Shown here: positions 28,239 through 37,147 of the stretch, piece by piece | Numbering within the stretch: the stretch's first letter is position 1 | Layout: every line of letters starts with the position of its first letter | Source of the DNA: a virus | DNA length: 38,387 nucleotides | IMG/VR virus record: IMGVR_UViG_3300035195_000275 | Span: 1 to 38,387 of that record | Strand: one strand, 5' to 3' | The notes under the pieces: model-generated | The model's database searches: none | What the model saw: only the letters and a program-made list of their open reading frames with translations | What the model was told of the DNA's origin: nothing | Program-made: the position numbers and the translations under genes

Positions 28239-30481
28239 TGGGAGTAGTTATAAGAATATTAGATAATACTAATAATGTTTTAGGTGATTTAGATTTAGCT
28301 AATTTTAAAGATTTTCCTTTAGCATTAACTAAGGGTATAGTAAACTTAGATAATTTAAAAGCTAGAACTGGTACTTATTCTAAAACTTTTAAAGTACCTA
28401 ACACTAAGAACAATTCTAAACTACTTTCTAATGTAGATAATATAAACAGTAAGAAAGATTATAGAGATGCTTTAAATAGAAAACCATGTGTTATTATAGT
28501 TAATAATAATCAAAATGATTCAGGTTTTCTACAAGTAAGTAAATCTATTAATAAAGATTATTTTGAATTAATATTTTTTGGAAATAATATTGATTGGGTA
28601 AAAAGTGCTAGTGAATTAAAATTAAATACTATAGCCTGGAGAAATAATAGTCAAGTTTATAATCAAGCAGGAGTTACTAGTGCATGGTTATCTAATTCAA
28701 ATAGTGATGATCATGCCTACCCTTATATATCTAGAGGTGGTAATAAATCTAATGTAACTGCAAGTGTAGAAGACTTTTACCCTTGTTTTTATATTAGAAG
28801 TATTTTAGAACGTGGATTAAATCAGTTAGGATGGAATGTTAGTAGTAATTTTTTAGTAAGTAATGAAATTAAACTATTAGTAGGTGATCTTAGTAATAGT
28901 ATGACAGTAGCCGATAGTGTTGTAGATCAATCTAGAACTAGAGCTAGTAGATCGTCTGATGTTACTAATTACGGTGGAGATACAAAGCTAGTTTTTAATG
29001 ATGATGCAACACCACCTAATGAAGATGTTGAGGATAACTATAATACATCTACAGGGTTTTATGTAGTGCCTACAGATGGAACATATAATATTAATGTTTC
29101 ATTAACTACTGATGATTGGCATATAACAGGAACACAAAATATAAATTTAAAAGTAAAACTAGCTGCAGGTAATAGTACTTTTTTTGGTTTTGGTCTTAAT
29201 GAAAGAGATAATCAAACTGTTTCAATTCCTACTAACGGATCATTTACTAGTACATATACTTTAACAGCAGATTTAAAACAAGGAGAAAATGTAGCTATTT
29301 TTACTAAGTGGATTGCTAACCCATTTAGTAGTTTTCCTGAAAGTGTTAAATTTAAAGCAGGTACATTTTTTGATATACAAAGAAGCCCTAAACTAGCTGA
29401 AGGTGATTCTTTTCTTTTAAGTGAAATAATACCTGATAGTGTTAAATTAATAGATGTTATTAATGATTTTACAAGAATGTTTAATATTTACTATTGGACT
29501 GATGTAAAAACTAAAACTATATACTTTGAGCCTAGAAACTCATTTTTTAAACCTATAACAGAAGCTTTAGATTGGACTGATAAAATAGATTTTAATAAGA
29601 ATTACGAAATAGACTATATTAATACATATAAAAGAAATGTAGAGTTTAAATATAAAGAGCTTAATAATGATGAATGGCTAAAAGGATGGCAAGACGTAAA
29701 TAAAAGAACTTTTGCAAGGTATAACCATATTTTACCTGATAGATTTGCAGAAGGAACTAACACTATAGAACTAGGTTTATTTAGTGCTTCTTATGGTCAT
29801 GCTGCTTATGAAATATCTACAACTAATAGTGCAGATACATCTCCTTCTACTTTAAAAATATGGAATAATTACCAAACTGAAGTACCAACAGAAAGAATTA
29901 ACTCTTATAATCCTAAAATATTCTTTAATAGATACTTTACACAAGAAGATACTAATGGAGTTAATAGAAAAGCTGTAATATTTAATAACACTAGTACATT
30001 TATACCTTATGGTATTTTTCAAACATATAATAATGTAACTACTCCAATGAATTTAAGCTTTACTGGTGCAGATGGTTTATTTTCTACCTACTATGCTAAT
30101 ATGTTTAAAAATATAGAAGATGGTGGAAGGCTTACAGCTTATTTAAGATTAGATGATGTTGATATAAATAATTTAGATTTTAGAAATTTAGTTTATATAT
30201 CTACTCCTTCAGAAATTACAGGTTATTATATAGTTGAAAAAGTACAAGATTATAAACCTTTAAGCGATGGAACAACAAAAGTAAATCTTTTTAAGTTTGA
30301 GGATTTAGGAAATGTTGCAATAGATGCTAGTCAAAAGGGTAATAATGGTAATGAAAATAATGAAAATAACACACCTTCAGAAAATACTGTCTATGTTGTA
30401 AATAATGGGCAGATAATAAATGTATGTGTACTTAATCAATCAAGTTGGTACAATTTTAATTTTGAAAGAGTAATATTATAG
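28238..30481 (+). CDS. Large tail protein, 747 aa (tail-tip/hub candidate)
   Basis: A long beta-rich protein. The N-terminus (VVIRILDNTNNVLGDLDLAN, then NLKARTGTYSKTFKVPNTKN) is characteristic of a large Bacteroidetes phage tail protein family. A central beta-sandwich region has the appearance of a carbohydrate-binding module at about 255-380 (GFYVVPTDGTYNINVSLTTD), and a later SVKLIDVINDFTRMFNIYYW resembles baseplate hub domains. An Asn/Glu-rich linker (NGNENNENNTPSENT) precedes the last 25 residues. It likely forms part of the tail tip. It is encoded before the tape measure, not after it as in most siphoviruses. Confidence 0.6.
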   Translation: MGVVIRILDNTNNVLGDLDLANFKDFPLALTKGIVNLDNLKARTGTYSKTFKVPNTKNNSKLLSNVDNINSKKDYRDALNRKPCVIIVNNNQNDSGFLQVSKSINKDYFELIFFGNNIDWVKSASELKLNTIAWRNNSQVYNQAGVTSAWLSNSNSDDHAYPYISRGGNKSNVTASVEDFYPCFYIRSILERGLNQLGWNVSSNFLVSNEIKLLVGDLSNSMTVADSVVDQSRTRASRSSDVTNYGGDTKLVFNDDATPPNEDVEDNYNTSTGFYVVPTDGTYNINVSLTTDDWHITGTQNINLKVKLAAGNSTFFGFGLNERDNQTVSIPTNGSFTSTYTLTADLKQGENVAIFTKWIANPFSSFPESVKFKAGTFFDIQRSPKLAEGDSFLLSEIIPDSVKLIDVINDFTRMFNIYYWTDVKTKTIYFEPRNSFFKPITEALDWTDKIDFNKNYEIDYINTYKRNVEFKYKELNNDEWLKGWQDVNKRTFARYNHILPDRFAEGTNTIELGLFSASYGHAAYEISTTNSADTSPSTLKIWNNYQTEVPTERINSYNPKIFFNRYFTQEDTNGVNRKAVIFNNTSTFIPYGIFQTYNNVTTPMNLSFTGADGLFSTYYANMFKNIEDGGRLTAYLRLDDVDINNLDFRNLVYISTPSEITGYYIVEKVQDYKPLSDGTTKVNLFKFEDLGNVAIDASQKGNNGNENNENNTPSENTVYVVNNGQIINVCVLNQSSWYNFNFERVIL

Positions 30482-30483
30482 AT

Positions 30484-33474
30484 ATGGCTGAAAAGGTAAT
30501 AGCAATAAAAATAGATGTACAAGGTACAGCAGACCAAAAAAAGAAAATAGTAGGTTTAGAATTAAACTTAAAAAAGTTAACAGATCAGCAGAAGAAACTT
30601 AAAAAACAAGTTAAAGATGGTGTTATAACTAATGAGCAATATGCTAAAAGTATAGCTAAGGTTAATTTAGGTTTAAAAGGTACTAGAAGACAGTTATTAG
30701 TTACTAGACAAGCCATGTTAGGTATTGATGGTTTTACTACTAGATTAGGAAAGTCTTTTAAAAAGTTTGGTACTTCTGTTAGTGGTGCTTTTGTTGGTTT
30801 ATTTGCAGCTCAGAAACTCTTTCAAATAATGAGTGATGGAGTAAAAACTATTAAAGATTTTGAGCAACAAATGGCAACTGTAAAAGCTATTACAGGTGCT
30901 ACTGGTGAAGAGTTTTTAAAATTAGAAAAGTCTGCAAAGGATTTAGGTTCTAGTACTCAATTTACAGCCTCACAAGTTGGAAAACTTCAAGAAGAGTTTG
31001 CTAAACTAGGTTTTAGTACTCAGGAAATTTTAGATGCTTCAGAAGCTACTTTAGATTTAGCAACTGCTACAGGATCAGATTTAGCACAAGCTGCAGAAGT
31101 TGCTGCTTCTACTCTTAATGGTTTTGGTTTAGAAGCTAAAGACACTAAAAAAGTAGTTGATTTAATGGCTGAAAGTTTTAGCTCCACACCTTTAGATATA
31201 AATAAATTTCAAGAATCAATGAAATTAGTAGCACCTACAGCTAAAGCAGTTGGTGAAAGTATTCAAGATACTACTGCTAAATTAGGTTTACTTGCTAAAA
31301 ATGGTTTAAGTGGTAGTATAGCAGGTACTCAATTAAGTAGGGTTTTTATAGAGTTAAATAAAAAAGGAATAAGTTTAGATGAAGCAATGGAACGAGTATC
31401 TAGTTCTACAAATAAACTAGGAACAGCTACAGAGTTAGTAAAAGATAGAGGTGCAAAAGCCTTATTAATATTTGCAGATCAATCTAAGGAATTAAAAAAA
31501 TTAACTAATAATTTTCAAGATTCAGCAGGTGCTGCTAAACAAATGGCTGCAGTAGTAGGAGATACTTTAGAAGGAGATTTAAAAAGGCTTTCTAGTGCTT
31601 TTGAGGGTTTAATTTTAGGTTCTGCAGGTACTGAGTTCTTTAGAGATTTAACACAAGGAGCTACGGAATTAATAAGTACATTATCAGACCTTACAACTAA
31701 CACACATGAAGAAAGTGATGCTTTAGAAGATCAAAGAATTAAAACTAATTTATTAGTACAAAGAATATTAAGACTAAATGAAGGAAGTGAAGAAAGAGCA
31801 AAATTAGTAAATGAATTAAACGTATTAAATAAAGATTTTCTTAAAAACTTAGATCAAGAAAACCTAAGTAATGAAGTTTTAGCTAAAAGATTAAAAGAAG
31901 TTAATAAACAGTTAGTTAGTCAAATTTTAATAAAACGTGAAGATGAAAAACTAAGCGAAAAAGCAGAAGATCAAGCTGATGCAGAAATAGATAGATTAGA
32001 AGCAGAAGCAGATTTAGAAAAACAATTATTAACTATTAGAGAAAGTAAATTTAAGGGTATTAGTGAAGAGGTTGCAATAGGTAAAACACAACTAGAACAA
32101 GCTCAGGAATTACTAAAAGTTTTAGATGAACAATCTATAAGATCAAGAACACAAACAAGTTTTGGAGGTTCTGTAGAATCTACTAACTTACAAGCAGATG
32201 CTGCTGATAAACTTAGAGGTATTATTAACTCTTTATCTGTAGCTAACAGAGAAGTAAATGAGCAAAATGAAGAAGCCAATAGATTAGCAGAAAACAGAGA
32301 AAAGCTACTTAAAAAATTAGGTATTGAAGAAAATACTAATTTAGAAGGTAAAAAGAAAAATATATTAGTAAATACTAATTTAATAGAAAGTGAAAAAGAA
32401 CTAATAACAGTAAAAGCAAAAAAACTAACAAAAGCAGAAAAGGAAGCAGAAAAAGAAGCTAAAAGATTAGAAGCTGAAAATAAAAGAAGGTTAAAAGCTG
32501 AAGAAAGATTTTTAGCAAAAGTTGATAAACTTAAAAAAAGTTCTTCTTTATTAGCTATTGAAGATGAAAAAAAATTACAATTAGAAAAGCTAAGATTACA
32601 AAAAGAAGGATTAGAAGCAGAAGCTAAATTAAAAATACAGGATAAAGGAAAGTTAGATAATACTCTTTTAAGCTTAACAAATAGTTTTAAACTTAAAGAA
32701 GAAGAAATAAATAGTAGTTTTGATAAAAAAGATAAAGAAAAATCAACAGAAAAAAAGCAAAAAAAGATTGATGATATAATAGAAGTAGGTCAATTTGCTT
32801 TAAATTCATCAAGTGTATTAATTGATTCAATAGCTAATATAGAATTACAAAAAGAAAAAGAAAAACTAGATAATAAATTAATAACTGAGAAAGAATTTGC
32901 TGTATTAAAATACAACATAGAAAAAAAGGCTTTTGAAAGACAGAAAAAAGTTGATATAATACAAGCTATAATGAATGGCGCACTAGGTGTTACAAAAGCT
33001 TTTGCCCAATCAGGTATATTAGGAGCTATAACAGGTGCTATAGTAGCTTCTTCAACTGCTGTACAAATAGCTTCAATAAGTAAACAAAAATACCCTGCAG
33101 CATCTTTTGCAGATGGTGGGTTTACTGGTGGTGGATCAGGAATAGCAGATGAAACAGGTTTTAAACAAGCTGGTATAGTTCATGAAGGTGAATACGTAGT
33201 ACCTAAACACGTTCTAGGAACTTCTGAAGGTTCTAGTTTAGTTGGTGCTTTAGAAAACATGAGAACTAATCAACCAATGCCTAATTTAAATATAGGATAT
33301 GCTAACGGTGGAATGGTATCAGGTGGAAATATAGACTTACAAGGTTTAGAAAACAGAATGAGTAAAGCAATAACTAATAGCCTTTCTAGTATTCAAGTTA
33401 CCAATGTAGCAACAGAAACTACATCACAAGCTATTAAGGTTAACAATATAGAACAGGAAGCTAGTTTTGGATAA
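30484..33474 (+). CDS. Tail tape measure protein (TP901 type)
   Basis: A 996-residue protein that sets tail length and exits with DNA. The TP901-type core is at about 130-340: FEQQMATVKAITGATGEEF, then LGSSTQFTASQVGKLQEEF, STLNGFGLEAKDTKKVVDLM and GLSGSIAGTQLSRVFIELNK. Long coiled coil follows (about 460-800, rich in Lys/Glu/Ala). Hydrophobic Gly/Ala segments near residues 100-112 and 838-862 could span membranes. The C-terminus has the typical FADGGFTGGGSG and GIVHEGEYVVPKH. At about 1 kb per 330 residues this implies a tail of roughly 150 nm by the usual 1.5 Angstrom per residue rule. Confidence 0.92.
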   Translation: MAEKVIAIKIDVQGTADQKKKIVGLELNLKKLTDQQKKLKKQVKDGVITNEQYAKSIAKVNLGLKGTRRQLLVTRQAMLGIDGFTTRLGKSFKKFGTSVSGAFVGLFAAQKLFQIMSDGVKTIKDFEQQMATVKAITGATGEEFLKLEKSAKDLGSSTQFTASQVGKLQEEFAKLGFSTQEILDASEATLDLATATGSDLAQAAEVAASTLNGFGLEAKDTKKVVDLMAESFSSTPLDINKFQESMKLVAPTAKAVGESIQDTTAKLGLLAKNGLSGSIAGTQLSRVFIELNKKGISLDEAMERVSSSTNKLGTATELVKDRGAKALLIFADQSKELKKLTNNFQDSAGAAKQMAAVVGDTLEGDLKRLSSAFEGLILGSAGTEFFRDLTQGATELISTLSDLTTNTHEESDALEDQRIKTNLLVQRILRLNEGSEERAKLVNELNVLNKDFLKNLDQENLSNEVLAKRLKEVNKQLVSQILIKREDEKLSEKAEDQADAEIDRLEAEADLEKQLLTIRESKFKGISEEVAIGKTQLEQAQELLKVLDEQSIRSRTQTSFGGSVESTNLQADAADKLRGIINSLSVANREVNEQNEEANRLAENREKLLKKLGIEENTNLEGKKKNILVNTNLIESEKELITVKAKKLTKAEKEAEKEAKRLEAENKRRLKAEERFLAKVDKLKKSSSLLAIEDEKKLQLEKLRLQKEGLEAEAKLKIQDKGKLDNTLLSLTNSFKLKEEEINSSFDKKDKEKSTEKKQKKIDDIIEVGQFALNSSSVLIDSIANIELQKEKEKLDNKLITEKEFAVLKYNIEKKAFERQKKVDIIQAIMNGALGVTKAFAQSGILGAITGAIVASSTAVQIASISKQKYPAASFADGGFTGGGSGIADETGFKQAGIVHEGEYVVPKHVLGTSEGSSLVGALENMRTNQPMPNLNIGYANGGMVSGGNIDLQGLENRMSKAITNSLSSIQVTNVATETTSQAIKVNNIEQEASFG

Positions 33475-33491
33475 AAAAATACATTTAATAT

Positions 33492-33725
33492 ATGTTAGGT
33501 AGATTATTTGGAAGTATTAAAAACTTAGAATATTCAGATATTTTAAGCACTAAAGAAAAACAAAAACGGTTATATATTTGTGGTTCTTGTGTTTATTTTA
33601 GAAAGGATTTTAGATACTTGTTTTTTTTTAAAAAGAAAGGTATTTCACAATGTGGAATTTGTAAGTGTTCAATAAATGATAAGGTACTATTTCAAAATGA
33701 AAAATGCCCTAAGAACAAATGGTAA
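33492..33725 (+). CDS. Small Cys-rich zinc-binding protein (DUF6171-like), 77 aa
   Basis: Contains CGSC (30-33), CGICKC (54-59) and a final CPKNKW, i.e. six Cys arranged as a zinc-binding unit: C-x2-C then C-x2-C-x-C and C-P-x-x-K-W. Similar small proteins (DUF6171 type) are frequent near tail and head genes of Bacteroidetes phages. A basic aromatic stretch (KDFRYLFFFKKKG) lies between the Cys pairs. Role unknown; perhaps a tail assembly factor. Confidence 0.6.
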   Translation: MLGRLFGSIKNLEYSDILSTKEKQKRLYICGSCVYFRKDFRYLFFFKKKGISQCGICKCSINDKVLFQNEKCPKNKW

Positions 33726-33740
33726 TCAAATGTTTTTTGT

Positions 33741-33748
33741 TATATTTA
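33741..33748 (+). promoter_or_regulatory. -7-like element right before ATG 33753
   Basis: TATATTTA ends 4 nt before the ATG, after a TTTTTTG tract; same near-leaderless layout as before 20957 and 26045. Confidence 0.4.
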
Positions 33749-33752
33749 TAGC

Positions 33753-33992
33753 ATGTTACAATTTGATGTAAACGAAAATTTAAAGAACTTAACAGAAGAT
33801 GAGAAAGTAGAAATATTAAAAGCCTTTAATAAGGTATCTAATAAAATGTTTCCTGATTCTAAAAGTTTAAATTATTTATATAGTCTATTTACTAAAATAA
33901 TAGATCCAACTTTTACAGGGAAATGTTCAAGATGCAAAAGAAGAATACTGTCTTATTGGCAACAGAGATTAAAGAATTGGAAGATGATTTAA
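33753..33992 (+). CDS. Small hypothetical protein with CxxC, 79 aa
   Basis: A helical protein (ENLKNLTEDEKVEILKAFNK, SLNYLYSLFTKIID) ending with GKCSRCKRRILSYWQQRLKNW, a single CxxC followed by a basic aromatic helix. The last 61 bases overlap the next gene in the -1 frame. Unrecognised family; the pattern C-S-R-C-x-R-R-I-x-x-Y-W looks like a small metal-binding adaptor. Confidence 0.5.
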   Translation: MLQFDVNENLKNLTEDEKVEILKAFNKVSNKMFPDSKSLNYLYSLFTKIIDPTFTGKCSRCKRRILSYWQQRLKNWKMI

Positions 33993-34237
33993 TTAATACG
34001 CTTTATTTAATTACTAAAGATTCTGTAGATGTTAACCATTCTTGTTTAAAGTTATTAGAATCAGGTTTAATTAATATAAATGAATTAAGAAACTTTTCAG
34101 TATTAAGAGATTATGACATAATGAATAGAAATCCTTTAGAAAGACAAATGAGTATTTATTACAATCTATCTGCTAAGTATGATCTATCTGTAAACCATAT
34201 TAGAAAAATTATAAAAGATACAAGATATAAGAGTTAA
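33932..34237 (+). CDS. Small HTH-like protein, 101 aa
   Basis: Two in-frame ATGs (33923 and 33932) lie inside the previous gene; both lack a distinctive leader, and the second is taken as the start with low certainty. The product is all-helical. Its C-terminus LSAKYDLSVNHIRKIIKDTR has the shape of a helix-turn-helix recognition unit (Y-x-L-S-x-x-x-I-x-K-I-I). Last gene before a strong terminator, ahead of the capsid genes; it could regulate late transcription. Pattern evidence only. Confidence 0.5.
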   Translation: MQKKNTVLLATEIKELEDDLINTLYLITKDSVDVNHSCLKLLESGLININELRNFSVLRDYDIMNRNPLERQMSIYYNLSAKYDLSVNHIRKIIKDTRYKS

Positions 34238-34266
34238 ATTTGTTTTGTGTGTGTGTTTTGTTTTGG

Positions 34267-34292
34267 GGGTAATGGTTTAAAAGCTGTTACCC
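34267..34292 (+). terminator. Strong intrinsic terminator ahead of capsid operon
   Basis: GGGTAA (34267-34272) pairs with TTACCC (34287-34292), followed by seven T and G. The T-tract also provides the -33 TTTG of the next promoter. Confidence 0.8.
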
Positions 34293-34296
34293 TTTT

Positions 34297-34329
34297 TTTG
34301 TTTAAAAAATAAACACATAGATAAATTTG
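34297..34329 (+). promoter_or_regulatory. Consensus Bacteroidetes promoter of capsid operon
   Basis: TTTG (34297-34300), 21-nt spacer, TAAATTTG (34322-34329): a full match to the -33 TTTG / -7 TAnnTTTG consensus. It is 20 nt before ATG 34350. This is the best sigma-factor promoter in the window and lies before the most highly needed gene products. Confidence 0.75.
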
Positions 34330-34349
34330 TAGTTGTTATTATTGTTTAT

Positions 34350-35411
34350 ATGAACTGGTATAATATAAATAATTCAATCAATAACGCTCTTTCTATTTCA
34401 ATAGATGAAGAAATAGGTGCTTTTGGTGTTAATGCTAAAGACTTTATAGAAGAGGTTAAAAGTTCAAAATCTAAAGAAATAAACTTAACTATTAATAGTG
34501 GTGGTGGTTCTATATTTGAAGCATTTGCTATTTACGATTTTCTAAAAACTTCTAATATAAAAGTTAATGTAGAAATAATTGGTATTGCTGCTAGTGCTGC
34601 ATCTGTATTAGCTTATTCAGGTGATGGATTACCTACAATGACTGAAAATAGTGTTATCATGATTCATAACTCATGGATTCCTATAATATCTATGGAAGGC
34701 ATGAACTCAGACGAAATAAGAAAATATAGAGAAGAACTAGCTAAACAGGCTGATCTAATGGATTCTATTAATTTAAAGATTGCAAAGATTTATACTAATG
34801 CAACTGGTTTAGGTTTAGAAGAAGTTCAGGATATGATGGATAATGAAACATGGATATTCTCAGAAGAAGCAAGTGAGAAAGGTTTTGTTAGTTCAGTAAA
34901 AGAGGGTATGAAGGTAGCAGCATTTACATCTACTGAAAAACTAAAAGAATTGGGATATAGAAATATTCCTAAAGATTATGTAAATCAATTAAATAAATCA
35001 AATATGTCTGAAAAGAAAGATTCAATATTGGATCAAATCAAGGCTTTATTAGGTGGAGAAGCAAAAGCAGAAGCACCTGTAGAAGTTAAGAAAGAAGAAG
35101 CTATTGATATTGAAGCTTTAAAAGCTGAAATCAAGGCAAGTATTGAAGCAGAAGCTTCAGTAGAATTAAAAGAAGCAAATGCAAAGCTAGTAGAACTAGA
35201 AGAAGCAAATGCTAAAAAAGATGCTGAAGTTAAAGCAAGTGCTGAAAACTTAGAAGCAACTAAAAAAGAACTTGAAAAAGTATCTGCAAATAGGGAAGTA
35301 ATTCCAGCTAAAGAAGATGTTTTAGAAAGTAAAAAAGAATTAATTAAAGATGAATTAGGAGAAGCTATTTTAGCAACTTTTGAAATGTCAGGATTAAGAA
35401 ATAAAAAGTAA
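34350..35411 (+). CDS. ClpP-like prohead protease fused to scaffold domain
   Basis: A 353-residue protein. Residues 1-195 are a ClpP/S14 serine protease: INSGGGSIFEAFAIYDFL (48-65), GIAASAASVLAYSGD (78-92) with Ser82, MIHNSW (104-109) with His106, and DNETWIFSEEASEKGFV (164-180) with Asp164 as likely third residue. From about 219 onward it is a Lys/Glu/Ala coiled coil, the scaffold part, ending near EAILATFEMSGLRNKK. The protease should cut scaffold during capsid maturation. The major capsid protein follows 23 bases later. An internal ATG at 35004 could give scaffold alone. Confidence 0.9.
   Translation: MNWYNINNSINNALSISIDEEIGAFGVNAKDFIEEVKSSKSKEINLTINSGGGSIFEAFAIYDFLKTSNIKVNVEIIGIAASAASVLAYSGDGLPTMTENSVIMIHNSWIPIISMEGMNSDEIRKYREELAKQADLMDSINLKIAKIYTNATGLGLEEVQDMMDNETWIFSEEASEKGFVSSVKEGMKVAAFTSTEKLKELGYRNIPKDYVNQLNKSNMSEKKDSILDQIKALLGGEAKAEAPVEVKKEEAIDIEALKAEIKASIEAEASVELKEANAKLVELEEANAKKDAEVKASAENLEATKKELEKVSANREVIPAKEDVLESKKELIKDELGEAILATFEMSGLRNKK
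35004..35411 (+). CDS. Possible internally initiated scaffold protein, 135 aa
   Basis: ATG at codon 219 of the protease gene, in frame, after an A/T-rich run resembling other leaders (aattaaataaatcaaat). It starts MSEKKDSILDQIKALLGG and covers exactly the coiled-coil scaffold region. This arrangement parallels lambda C/Nu3. There is no experimental evidence in the sequence; the leader and domain boundary agree. Confidence 0.45.
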   Translation: MSEKKDSILDQIKALLGGEAKAEAPVEVKKEEAIDIEALKAEIKASIEAEASVELKEANAKLVELEEANAKKDAEVKASAENLEATKKELEKVSANREVIPAKEDVLESKKELIKDELGEAILATFEMSGLRNKK

Positions 35412-35434
35412 ATTAAAAATCTAAATTAAAAAAA

Positions 35435-36457
35435 ATGGCAAATTTTATTACAAAATCACTTAGTACTACTTACCAAGGTTCAGATGTACAAGGATTATTT
35501 TTTGAGCCTTCAGAAGGTTCTGATGACTTAAAAGGAATAAGAGTTATTCCAAATGTAAAGGTAAAAACTAATATGTATTTATCTTCTCCACTTACTAAAA
35601 TAGTAAGAGCTTATTCTAGTTGTGGTTTTTCTGCTACTGGTGGTATTGTTAATGTTTCAGATAGAACTTTAGAAGTATCTAAATTGAAAGTAAACTTAGA
35701 GCAATGTGGAGATACTTTCTATGGTACTGTATTTGAAGAAGCTTATGGTTCAGGAACTGCAATAGATGATTTATTACCTACTGTAGTTGGTGAGATTGCT
35801 AGAAAGTCAGTTGGTGAAGCTATTGCTGATGATAATGGTCGTATTGCATGGTTCGCTGCATCTACTGCCGCAAGTGCTGATTATGCACAGTTTAATGGAT
35901 TCGTTCAAAACTTTGTAGATGATTCTGCAGAGTTAGGAAAGTACATTGAAATGAGTACTATTGCAAGTGTTGAAGATACTAATGGAGATCTAGTAGCTGA
36001 TGGAGCTTATGAGCTTTTAAAGTCAGTTTATGAAAACCAAACTAAAGTATTAAGACAAGTTCCAAATAACAAGAAATCTATTAAAGTTACTTGTACTATT
36101 GAGGATAACTTAACTACTACTTATGAGCAGTTAGGAACAGGAAATGCTTTAGGTTTATCAAGATTGATTGATGGACAAGGTAATTCTCAATTAACTTTTA
36201 GAGGTATTCCAATAATTACTATTACTGGATGGGACACTCAATTAGCAGATGCTACTAATCCTAATGGTAACATTGGAAAAAATATGTTAGTTTATACTGC
36301 AGATGAAAACCTAGTAATTGGTTCTGATGTTAATGATCCTGAAGCTCAATTGAAATTTAGATCAAATGATGATGATGATGAATTGTTAAAAATCATTGCT
36401 AAGTATAAAATGGGTGTACAGTTTGTTTTCGGTGAACTAATCTCTTTCTACTGGTAG
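35435..36457 (+). CDS. Major capsid protein (HK97-fold)
   Basis: A 340-residue protein, the usual size for an HK97-fold subunit after a separate protease-scaffold gene. It is strand-rich with a long helical stretch in the middle (LPTVVGEIARKSVGEAIADD) and a C-terminal segment (KIIAKYKMGVQFVFGELISF) matching Bacteroidetes phage capsid proteins. Position directly after the protease-scaffold gene, a promoter of consensus quality, and an immediately following terminator-like hairpin all fit the most abundant virion protein. It forms the icosahedral shell. The identification relies on context and general pattern, since the family is divergent. Confidence 0.8.
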   Translation: MANFITKSLSTTYQGSDVQGLFFEPSEGSDDLKGIRVIPNVKVKTNMYLSSPLTKIVRAYSSCGFSATGGIVNVSDRTLEVSKLKVNLEQCGDTFYGTVFEEAYGSGTAIDDLLPTVVGEIARKSVGEAIADDNGRIAWFAASTAASADYAQFNGFVQNFVDDSAELGKYIEMSTIASVEDTNGDLVADGAYELLKSVYENQTKVLRQVPNNKKSIKVTCTIEDNLTTTYEQLGTGNALGLSRLIDGQGNSQLTFRGIPIITITGWDTQLADATNPNGNIGKNMLVYTADENLVIGSDVNDPEAQLKFRSNDDDDELLKIIAKYKMGVQFVFGELISFYW

Positions 36458-36467
36458 AATATAAAAG

Positions 36468-36487
36468 CCCTCACTAATATGTGAGGG
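36468..36487 (+). terminator. Intrinsic terminator or attenuator after major capsid gene
   Basis: Perfect arms CCCTCAC (36468-36474) and GTGAGGG (36481-36487), 6-nt loop, followed by TATTTTTT. Confidence 0.8.
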
Positions 36488-36515
36488 TATTTTTTAACTT
36501 ATAATAAATAAAAAA

Positions 36516-37085
36516 ATGGCAGAAATTACAACAGACGTTTTAATCAGTTGTGCTGATGAGAACAGAAGAGGAGGTATAAAAGCAGTTTATGTTATCAATA
36601 AAGATGATATAGTTTCTTTTACACCTAATGCAACAAATCAATCCTACACAGCAGTAACATTATCAACTACTAATGATGTATTTTACGAAATTGAAGGAGA
36701 ATTAGAAACTAAGGTTTATAGTTCAGAAGGTTCTAGAGAAAATGGATCTATTTCTTATGAAACATCTTTAGAAGTTTTTACTCCAAAAATGGAAAAAGTA
36801 AAAGCTTTTGGAATCAATGAGTATGTTGAATCATGTGGGCTAGTAATTATTTTTGAAACTTACAACAAAGCAACTAATGAAAATATAGCTTTTGTTTTAG
36901 GATATGATGAAATAATGGGTACAGATGCTTCAGTAAATGCAGTTACTAATGAAGTATTAGAAGGTGAGTTACAAGGGCAAAATGGTTATACTGTTACTTT
37001 TGCAGGTAAACAAGCTCAATTACTTAGAGAATTTGTAGGAAGTATTACTGTTAACGGTGGTGCTACTAAGAGTTTTGGTGCATAA
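36516..37085 (+). CDS. Major tail (tube) protein candidate
   Basis: A 189-residue beta-rich protein with an N-terminal TTDVLISCADENRRGGIKAV, a central domain with FYEIEGELETKVYSSEGSRE, and a C-terminal EGELQGQNGYTVTFAGKQAQ then LLREFVG. Proteins of this kind, with the GQNGYTVTFAGK segment, are often annotated as tail tube or virion proteins in Bacteroidetes phages. It is separated from the capsid gene by a hairpin that would let it be made at its own level. The start follows an A-rich leader (ataataaataaaaaa). It could also be a head decoration protein. Confidence 0.55.
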   Translation: MAEITTDVLISCADENRRGGIKAVYVINKDDIVSFTPNATNQSYTAVTLSTTNDVFYEIEGELETKVYSSEGSRENGSISYETSLEVFTPKMEKVKAFGINEYVESCGLVIIFETYNKATNENIAFVLGYDEIMGTDASVNAVTNEVLEGELQGQNGYTVTFAGKQAQLLREFVGSITVNGGATKSFGA

Positions 37086-37111
37086 TCAAAACTTTAATTA
37101 ATAATAATAAG

Positions 37112-37138
37112 AAAGGATGGTTTAAAAAGCTATCCTTT
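37112..37138 (+). terminator. Intrinsic terminator of capsid operon
   Basis: AAAGGAT (37112-37118) and ATCCTTT (37132-37138) form the stem, extended by G-C inside, followed by TTTTTTG and operator copy 6. Confidence 0.8.
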
Positions 37139-37147
37139 TTTTTTGTT

